DNA from: Lentimicrobium sp.
Lineage (GTDB): Bacteria > Bacteroidota > Bacteroidia > Flavobacteriales > Flavobacteriaceae
Direction: 5' to 3'
Assembly (NCBI GenBank): GCA_022758945.1
Contig: JAEMQE010000167.1
Coordinates: 5,678 to 18,592, forward strand
Length of the DNA: 12,915 nucleotides
The translations under genes were made by a program, and so were the position numbers. The notes under the pieces are model-generated. The model had not been told where the DNA came from and made no database searches. It was given only the letters and a program-made list of their open reading frames with translations. The stretch's first letter is position 1. The number at the start of each line of letters is the position of its first letter. This document shows, in pieces, positions 1-5,605 of the stretch.

Positions 1-139
1 GTTGTTGTATTGAATGTTGCGGTTTCCCAACAATTCAAGCCTGTTGGCATTGGAGCTTGTGTTCCGGTTACATCCCAAGAACAAGTTGTTGTATTGAATG
101 TTGCGGTTTCCCAACAATTCAAGCCTGTTGGCATTGGAG
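1..139 (-). repeat. 84-bp (28-residue) tandem repeat array, first copies
   Basis: Bases 1-55 and 85-139 are identical at all 55 positions, offset by 84 bases. The full unit is 1-84; the next copy in the coding direction continues past the left edge. The encoded unit contains CWETATFNTTTCSWDVTG followed by a TQAPMPTGLN linker, giving two Cys and two Trp per unit. I recall the same ETATFN...CSWDVTGTQ unit in long arrays in other Flavobacterium surface proteins. Perfect DNA identity suggests recent duplication or ongoing homogenisation. Confidence 0.9.
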
Positions 140-3100
140 GAATAGCTGGCTGTGCATTGACTGTCGTAGCTTTCGCCACTGACGAACATCCAGCTGTATT
201 TTTGATAATGACATCGTAAATTGTCGCCGCCGCTAATCCAGATTTACTATTACTCGCTTGGAAGCTTGTTCCATTGTCAAAACTATAAGTGTCTGTTGCA
301 TTTTGTATCGTTACTGTTATTGTTCCTGTTGCTGTACCACAAGTTGGTTGGGTTACCGATGTTACTGGTATTGTTGGCGAGACTGGTTGAGCATCTACTG
401 CCGTTGTGGTTGTTGCGGAACTACAACCGCCTATGCTTTTAATTATCACATCGTAGCTTCCTGTTACTAATCCTGATTTACTATTTCCTGCTTGGAAAGT
501 ACTTCCATTGTCAAAACTATAAGTTTCGCCTGCGGTTTGTACCGTTACTGTGATGGTTCCTGTGGCCAATGTGCAAGTCGGTTGGGTTACAGTTGTTGCT
601 GGTGTTGTGGGAGCTATATCAATAGTTACTGCAACCGAATTTAATAATGTAACAGTACAAGTATTTCCTAATCTTATAGCTTTTACTGTTAAAGTAGTTG
701 CACTAGATAGTCCCGCCGAAGTTAAAATTATATCGCTTCCAGTTCCCAATTTAGAGGTTCCACTTGCTGTTGCGCCATTAAACAATTGATAAATAATTCC
801 GCTTTCCGAACTTTGAACGGTTACTGCAACGGTTGAACCTGAACAAATTAATTTTGAAGCAGGTGTAACTATTAAACTATTTGAAGGATTCACACACACA
901 ACGGTAACTCCAGCCGAAGCTGTACCTTCACAATTAGATCCAGTTGCCGCTTTGGCAGTAACAACACCATCTGTATATAAATAACAAGCCGTATCTAAAC
1001 TACCTATTGTCCAAACTCCTCCTGAAACCGTTGTTGTTCCGCCAATTTGGAATCCATCAACATATAAACTAATGACATCTCCATTTGTACCTGTACCACT
1101 AACCGATGAAGCACATTCGTATATAGGCGATGATGTTATGGTTACTGCATTAGTTGATTTTGTACCAACAACTACTGAATTTGAAGCGGCACTTAATGAA
1201 AGACAAGTGCTTGACGCTTTTGCCGTGATTGTGCTACCCAAAGCAATGCTAATTCCTGTTGAAGCTGTCCAAGTTCCATTAGCCAAAACTGTTGTTGTTG
1301 AACCTTCTGCAATTCCATTTTCATAAACTTGAATTATGGTTCCAGCAGCTTCTACAGAAGTTCCTGAAACACTAGTAACAGCAGCAGTTGAGCAAATTGG
1401 TCCATTAACAGTCGGCGCTAATGCCACTCTTTTTATTGTGGCAGTTGCTGTCGCAGAGATACATTTTCCAGGAGCAATTGAATTTACTGAAATCGTTTGA
1501 CATTCAAGACTAGAAAGTGACAAACCACTGATTGTCCAAGCTCCACCAGCTGTTGTTGTTGCCGTTCCTAGCTGTATCCCACTTACTAATAAATTCACAG
1601 TAACTCCAACGACATTATCCGGAGCTGTTACAGAACCAGAAACAGAGGTGGTTGAAGTAAGAATTGGGGTTGTTGCTATGGTTGGTGTTCCAGTGGCAGT
1701 TGCAGCCGAATATTGACAATCATAGGTTCGAGCTGACTCACATTTCCCTGGTTCTTGATAGGTAAAAATATATACCGAAGACCCAAAACAGTTCCCAGTT
1801 TGGCATTTGAATAAAACGTGTTGACCTACAGATGTAGTTGTAACAGTATTTAAATTATCTGGTGCTTGCAAAGCTAAAGCTATTGGATCAATAAGAACTC
1901 CATTGGCATTATAACATCTAACAATAGTTCCAATTGGTCGGTTTACAGTAAGATTATATCCTTTACTTCCTGAAATTTTTGCAATATCGCCAGCTGCAGG
2001 CACAGTTGTTACAGATGAACAACTAACCACAGTAACTGGATTACAATTATCTATTGAAACCCCTTTGCTTGGCGCAGTCGCTGTTGCAGTAATCACATTA
2101 TTTGTTACTAAAGCAGGGCTAATAGAACCTAATGTCCAAATTCCTGCACTTACTGTTGTAGTACCAATTAAAAGTCCGTCTTTATAAACCGTTATTACCG
2201 TACCATCCGCTTCGGTTGATGTGCCCGAAACTGATGTTGCTCCTGTATTTATACTATTTATTCCCGGACAAATCGAACGATCCGGACAAATTACTCCTGG
2301 AGCACAAGGTGTATAATTATCAATAATTACATTAAAACAATTCGCCAAAGAACCACAAGTTGAATCTATACCAGCTATATCAGAAGCCGATGCAGCATTA
2401 CACAATGTTGATTTAAGGGCGCCCATATTATCAACCATAGCCATACGCATAGCGGTGGCTGGAGTTATGCCAAACTGTGCGGTTAAATCACTGAATTTTA
2501 CAAAAAAATCATAAAAATAATCAGGATTCCCGCAACTCGTTGTTAGAGCAATTGATTTTTGATAGTTAGTTGTCCCTATGTAAGAAAGAACAGGAGAACA
2601 ATTCATATTGTTTACGTCATACACATAAACTCCAAACTTTGTGGCTAGCACAATTTCTATTTCAAAGCCGGGATTCGAACTTGAATATTCTGGATCTGCA
2701 TTTGGCCCTGTTCCTCCAAATTTACCATCTGTGTCAATAAGAATACTATAACTTTTTGCGTTGGGAGATGTTGACCCCATTCTCATTCTAAAAAGCCAAT
2801 TGCCACTGCCATCAAGATAGGATTGAACTGGATCCTGGTCGCCTTGGTCAACAAAGTCTGTAAAACTACAGTTTGGCCCAGCACTAAGATCGCTTGTTGG
2901 TTCAACCATTGGGAAAACAAGTGATGAATATGGGATTTCGCTATCTACTTGATCATCCGTCAAAAAACCGGCTGTTGTTTTAGATGTAAAACCATCCCCG
3001 TTTGGATCTAGTATTAATGCTCCAGCGCCAGTAGCTGGTTCATATATTAACCCTGGGGTTTGGGCTGAAACTCTGCTGAAAGTCAGCATTATAAGTAATG

Positions 3101-3143
3101 TAATAATTTTTAAAAATCCTTTGCAACTAGTAAAGTTTTTCAT
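1..3143 (-). CDS. Large secreted repeat protein, C-terminus beyond the window (putative T9SS-exported cell-surface adhesin)
   Basis: The frame runs from an ATG at 3143-3141 through 1047 codons without a stop and leaves the window. Residues 1-27 form a signal peptide: Lys near the N-terminus, a hydrophobic core LLIMLTF, and a likely cut at VSA|QTP. Residues 28 to about 300 are a unique acidic region with calcium-loop-like stretches (DPNGDG, DTDGKFGG). Ig-like modules beginning VSGT/VSGS start near residues 305, 501, 592 and 681, with a different Cys-containing module at about 385-500. Another Ig-like stretch covers about 755-840. Two tandem 78-residue modules (846-923, 924-1001) resemble SprB repeats, and a 28-residue array begins at 1002. 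Composition is rich in Thr, Val, Ala and Ser, with many Cys. Related Flavobacterium proteins usually end in a T9SS sorting domain, which would lie outside the window. An adhesive or motility-surface role is inference; the exact function is unknown. Confidence 0.85.
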   Translation of the reverse strand, partial: MKNFTSCKGFLKIITLLIMLTFSRVSAQTPGLIYEPATGAGALILDPNGDGFTSKTTAGFLTDDQVDSEIPYSSLVFPMVEPTSDLSAGPNCSFTDFVDQGDQDPVQSYLDGSGNWLFRMRMGSTSPNAKSYSILIDTDGKFGGTGPNADPEYSSSNPGFEIEIVLATKFGVYVYDVNNMNCSPVLSYIGTTNYQKSIALTTSCGNPDYFYDFFVKFSDLTAQFGITPATAMRMAMVDNMGALKSTLCNAASASDIAGIDSTCGSLANCFNVIIDNYTPCAPGVICPDRSICPGINSINTGATSVSGTSTEADGTVITVYKDGLLIGTTTVSAGIWTLGSISPALVTNNVITATATAPSKGVSIDNCNPVTVVSCSSVTTVPAAGDIAKISGSKGYNLTVNRPIGTIVRCYNANGVLIDPIALALQAPDNLNTVTTTSVGQHVLFKCQTGNCFGSSVYIFTYQEPGKCESARTYDCQYSAATATGTPTIATTPILTSTTSVSGSVTAPDNVVGVTVNLLVSGIQLGTATTTAGGAWTISGLSLSSLECQTISVNSIAPGKCISATATATIKRVALAPTVNGPICSTAAVTSVSGTSVEAAGTIIQVYENGIAEGSTTTVLANGTWTASTGISIALGSTITAKASSTCLSLSAASNSVVVGTKSTNAVTITSSPIYECASSVSGTGTNGDVISLYVDGFQIGGTTTVSGGVWTIGSLDTACYLYTDGVVTAKAATGSNCEGTASAGVTVVCVNPSNSLIVTPASKLICSGSTVAVTVQSSESGIIYQLFNGATASGTSKLGTGSDIILTSAGLSSATTLTVKAIRLGNTCTVTLLNSVAVTIDIAPTTPATTVTQPTCTLATGTITVTVQTAGETYSFDNGSTFQAGNSKSGLVTGSYDVIIKSIGGCSSATTTTAVDAQPVSPTIPVTSVTQPTCGTATGTITVTIQNATDTYSFDNGTSFQASNSKSGLAAATIYDVIIKNTAGCSSVAKATTVNAQPAIPPMPTGLNCWETATFNTTTCSWDVTGTQAPMPTGLNCWETATFNTT
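141..608 (-). repeat. Two tandem 234-bp (78-residue) SprB-like modules
   Basis: The encoded copies share VTQPTC, ATGTITVT, TYSFDNG, NSKSGL, YDVIIK and GCSS in the same order, offset by exactly 78 residues (234 bases). For example, the GATTTACTATT stretch at 241 recurs at 475. The DNA copies are diverged, unlike the adjacent 84-bp repeat. The pattern resembles SprB-type repeats of gliding-motility adhesins; the family assignment is from memory. Confidence 0.75.
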
Positions 3144-3444
3144 AATTAGAGACCGAATAAAGATGTTGTTTTTGTACTGCTTGACGCCAATGATATATTG
3201 CCTCCTGTAAAGTTATAGCGTACAGGAAGTAAATAAAATAAAATTTTATGGAAGTGATTTTCGAAAGAAGTGTAGGTAAAATTTTTCAATAAAATTATAT
3301 TAATTTATTAAGGGTTTAGGCTTCGATTCGGCGAATATAATTAATTTTGATTGATAAAAAAAAAAATAAAAACTCGATAAACTACACAAAATATCGATAA
3401 AACCCCAAAAATTTACCAATTAAACGTCATAATTAAGGAAAAAC
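3144..3444. other. AT-rich intergenic spacer between queG and the large secreted-protein gene
   Basis: No gene is supported in these 301 bases. On the minus strand the queG end has a weak hairpin with a T-tract (annotated separately). Nearer the downstream gene there is a small inverted repeat: CCTCCTGTA at 3201-3209 pairs with TACAGGAAG at 3221-3229 (8 of 9 positions, 11-base loop). It lies 58-86 bases upstream of the ATG and has no T-tract, so it would be a leader or operator structure rather than a terminator. A one-mismatch -7 box on the minus strand, TATCATTG at 3195-3188, has no convincing -33 partner. I find no strong Shine-Dalgarno before the ATG, which is usual in this phylum. Confidence 0.5.
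3355..3397 (-). terminator. Weak terminator-like hairpin after queG
   Basis: On the minus strand TCGATA (3397-3392) can pair with TATCGA (3379-3374) across a 12-base loop. GTTTTTATTTTTTTTTT follows directly. The stem is only 6 bp and AT-rich, so the T-tract is the stronger half of the signal. It lies about 50 bases after the queG stop, where a terminator is expected. Confidence 0.35.
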
Positions 3445-4368
3445 TCATTTAAAAAAATCAATATTTCGTTTCAACCCTTCAAACTTGGCTCTTTTTAGTG
3501 GAGAATTTTTAAACACAATCTTAAAATTTTCTTCGGTCAATTCAGTCCAATCTTTCTTAGACATAGAAAGCATTTCTTTATTAGGATTGAAAAGTGGCTC
3601 GCTATGAGGTTTCGAAAATCTATTCCAAGGACAAACATCTTGGCAAACATCACAACCAAAAGCCCAATCATCGAACTTTCCCTTCATTATCTGTGGAATA
3701 TTTTCCTTAAGTTCAATGGTAAAATAGGAAATACATTTGCTGCCATCAACAATGTATGGCGCAACGATAGCTTCGGTAGGACAAGCATCAATGCAAGCGG
3801 TGCAAGTCCCACAATGATCGGTTGTGGCGTGGTCGTATTCTAAATCTAAATCGATAATCAATTCTGCTATAAAATAAAAAGAGCCAACCTTTTGTGTCAA
3901 TAAATTACTGTTTTTACCAATCCAACCCAAACCACTTTTTGCAGCCCAAGCCTTGTCTAAAACTGGAGCCGAATCTACAAAAGCCCTTCCTGAAACTTCG
4001 CCAATATTGTCTTGAATTGAATTTAGCAATTCTTTGAGTCGTTCTTTTATGACAAAATGATAATCTTGTCCGTAAGCATATTTTGATATTTTATAGGAAT
4101 CCTGATTCTGAAACTCAGAAGGATAATAATTCAGCAAAAGAGAGACCACGCTTTTGGCATCGTCAACAAGCAAAGTTGGGTTTAATCTTTTGTCAAAATT
4201 ATTTTCCATATAAGACATTTGGCCATTCATTTGCTTGTTAAGCCAATGTTCCAATCGTGGCGCTTCTTCTTCCAAAAATCCTGCTTTGGATATGCCACAA
4301 GACAAAAACCCGAGGCGCTTGGCTTCGGATTTGATGAATTGGGTATGCCTTTCTTTAGTATTAATCAA
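3445..4368 (-). CDS. queG: Epoxyqueuosine reductase QueG (short form)
   Basis: QueG carries out the last step of queuosine synthesis in tRNA: cobalamin-dependent reduction of epoxyqueuosine to queuosine at wobble position 34 of GUN-anticodon tRNAs, in the cytoplasm. The 307-residue product shows two [4Fe-4S] cysteine sets. The first is C186, C189, C192 and C196 in CGTCTACIDACP; the second is C212, C239, C242 and C246, with the last three in GCDVCQDVCPW. The FVDSAPVLDKAWAAKSGLGW block (130-149) carries D132, the likely catalytic Asp. The protein stops soon after NSPLKRAKFEGLKRN, so it lacks the C-terminal HEAT-like domain of the roughly 380-residue enzymes. No in-frame ATG lies between the upstream stop at 4390 and residue 1, and the first internal Met (M48) would cut into the conserved fold. 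A TTG start at 4368-4366 is therefore the best choice. It follows ruvB after 134 bases that contain an inverted repeat. Confidence 0.93.
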   Translation of the reverse strand: MINTKERHTQFIKSEAKRLGFLSCGISKAGFLEEEAPRLEHWLNKQMNGQMSYMENNFDKRLNPTLLVDDAKSVVSLLLNYYPSEFQNQDSYKISKYAYGQDYHFVIKERLKELLNSIQDNIGEVSGRAFVDSAPVLDKAWAAKSGLGWIGKNSNLLTQKVGSFYFIAELIIDLDLEYDHATTDHCGTCTACIDACPTEAIVAPYIVDGSKCISYFTIELKENIPQIMKGKFDDWAFGCDVCQDVCPWNRFSKPHSEPLFNPNKEMLSMSKKDWTELTEENFKIVFKNSPLKRAKFEGLKRNIDFFK

Positions 4369-4415
4369 GGTTAAATATTTCGTTTTGGGTTAATTTTCAG
4401 CAATAAAATCTAATT

Positions 4416-4497
4416 AATTTGTCATTTCGACCTGCGGGAGAAATCACATTTATTGCTCTAATTGGATGAGATTCCTCCTTTGTCGGAATGACAAATT
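4416..4497. repeat. Imperfect inverted repeat, about 82 bp, possible dispersed palindromic element
   Basis: The left arm AATTTGTCATTTCGAC (4416-4431) and right arm GTCGGAATGACAAATT (4482-4497) are complementary at 15 of 16 positions. Inside them, GGGAGAAATC and GAGATTCCTCC continue the symmetry imperfectly. The element starts just after the ruvB stop, between ruvB and queG. From memory, GTCATTTCGAC...GGGAGAAATC palindromes occur scattered between genes in Bacteroidota genomes, so this is probably one copy of a dispersed family. The transcript could fold into a long 3' hairpin after ruvB, but no T-tract follows, so terminator function is doubtful. Confidence 0.75.
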
Positions 4498-4502
4498 TGT
4501 AC

Positions 4503-5525
4503 CTAAAAAAGTCCTCCTTGAGTGTTCAATTTAATTTTTCCAAGATGTTTATAAGCTTTCTCCGTAACTTCTCTTCCTCTTGGTGTTCGCATAATGAATC
4601 CTTCTTGGATTAAAAATGGCTCATAAACTTCTTCGATAGTTTCGCTACTTTCGGAAACAGCTGTCGCCAAAGTGGACAAACCTACTGGACCACCTTTGAA
4701 TTTATCGATAATGGTATTTAGAATTTTATTGTCCATTTCGTCCAAACCGTGAGCATCAACATTTAATGCTTTTAAGGCGTAACGAGCAATTTCTATGTCA
4801 ATTGTTCCATTTCCTTTGATTTGAGCAAAATCTCGAACTCTGCGAAGTAAAGCATTAGCAATACGAGGTGTTCCTCTACTTCGTCCCGCAATTTCGATAG
4901 CAGCTTCCATAGAAATTGGCATTTTCAAAATAGAAGCACTTCTTTCAACAATAGTAGTTAAAAGTTCGGTTGTGTAATATTGTAAACGGGAGGAAATTCC
5001 AAAACGAGCTCGCATTGGAGCGGTCAATAAACCGGAACGCGTGGTCGCACCAATCAATGTAAATGGATTTAAATTGATTTGGACAGTTCTTGCATTGGGA
5101 CCAGATTCAATCATGATGTCAATCTTGAAATCTTCCATTGCGGAATATAAATACTCTTCGACAATTGGGCTCAACCGATGGATTTCGTCGATAAACAAAA
5201 CATCCCTTTCATCAAGATTGGTCAACAAACCAGCCAAATCGCCTGGTTTATCCAGAACTGGGCCAGAAGTAATTTTTATTCCAACTTGAAGTTCATTGGC
5301 TAAAATGTTTGCCAAAGTAGTTTTCCCTAATCCTGGAGGTCCGTGAAAAAGAGTATGATCAAGAGCTTCATTCCTTTGATTCGCTGCTTGAACAAAGACT
5401 TTCAAGTTTTCGAGTATTTGATCCTGTCCTGCAAAATCATCAAAAGAAAGTGGTCTTAATTTTTTCTCGAGATCAAGTTCTTCTGGATTGAATCTGTCGT
5501 TTGTTGGGTCTAAATTTTCATTCAT
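4503..5525 (-). CDS. ruvB: Holliday junction branch migration ATPase RuvB
   Basis: RuvB is the hexameric AAA+ motor that, with RuvA, drives branch migration of Holliday junctions before RuvC cuts them. The 340-residue length is typical. Visible motifs are Walker A GPPGLGKT (62-69), Walker B with DEIH (113-116), sensor 1 ATTRSG (160-165), the arginine finger R174 in MRARFG, sensor 2 with R221 in GTPRIANALLRRVRDFA, and the C-terminal winged-helix TPRGREVTEKAYKHL (314-328). The start MNENLDPTND matches what I recall of Flavobacterium RuvB. Neither ruvA nor ruvC is adjacent. The gene is separated from coxA by a hairpin terminator and has -7 boxes just upstream, so it is probably its own transcription unit, possibly running into queG. 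Confidence 0.97.
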   Translation of the reverse strand: MNENLDPTNDRFNPEELDLEKKLRPLSFDDFAGQDQILENLKVFVQAANQRNEALDHTLFHGPPGLGKTTLANILANELQVGIKITSGPVLDKPGDLAGLLTNLDERDVLFIDEIHRLSPIVEEYLYSAMEDFKIDIMIESGPNARTVQINLNPFTLIGATTRSGLLTAPMRARFGISSRLQYYTTELLTTIVERSASILKMPISMEAAIEIAGRSRGTPRIANALLRRVRDFAQIKGNGTIDIEIARYALKALNVDAHGLDEMDNKILNTIIDKFKGGPVGLSTLATAVSESSETIEEVYEPFLIQEGFIMRTPRGREVTEKAYKHLGKIKLNTQGGLF

Positions 5526-5529
5526 TTTA

Positions 5530-5546
5530 CAAATATAGCAAAGTTA
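5530..5546 (-). promoter_or_regulatory. Candidate ruvB promoter: two adjacent TAnnTTTG -7 boxes
   Basis: On the minus strand TAACTTTG (5546-5539) and TATATTTG (5537-5530) each match the Bacteroidota -7 consensus TAnnTTTG exactly, separated by one base. They lie 4-20 bases before the ruvB ATG and just after the coxA terminator. No clear TTTG -33 box is seen at the usual distance, which lowers confidence. Use of the proximal box would give a leaderless or nearly leaderless transcript. Confidence 0.4.
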
Positions 5547-5557
5547 TGCGCCAATAA

Positions 5558-5584
5558 AAATGCCTTTCGAAAGGAAAGGCATTT
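5558..5584 (-). terminator. Rho-independent terminator of the act-cox operon
   Basis: On the minus strand an 11-bp perfect stem, AAATGCCTTTC and GAAAGGCATTT with a 5-base loop, starts 22 bases after the coxA stop. The last T residues of the stem run into a T-rich tail (TTTTTATT). This is the clearest terminator in the window and separates the respiratory operon from ruvB. Confidence 0.85.
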
Positions 5585-5605
5585 AAATATATTTAGTTTC
5601 AATTT

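Noticed and set aside
1..139. CRISPR-like reading of the repeated 55-base block
   Set aside because: The repeats are in frame within a long coding sequence, directly joined with an 84-base period that keeps the reading frame, and have no unique spacers.
10..1326. Several plus-strand open frames of 70-84 codons
   Set aside because: They lie antisense to the continuous secreted-protein frame and mirror its Thr/Val/Ala repeats; none has a recognisable domain or its own start signals.
3318..3340. Short palindrome around ATTCGGCGAAT in the spacer before the large gene
   Set aside because: The 5-base arms leave only a one-base loop and there is no adjacent T-tract or promoter box; likely chance in AT-rich DNA.
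3604..3843. Plus-strand 79-codon frame inside queG
   Set aside because: It is antisense to the conserved cluster-binding region of QueG and has no family features.
5041..5289. Plus-strand 82-codon frame inside ruvB
   Set aside because: It mirrors the conserved Walker B and sensor 1 region of RuvB and is a shadow of that coding constraint.
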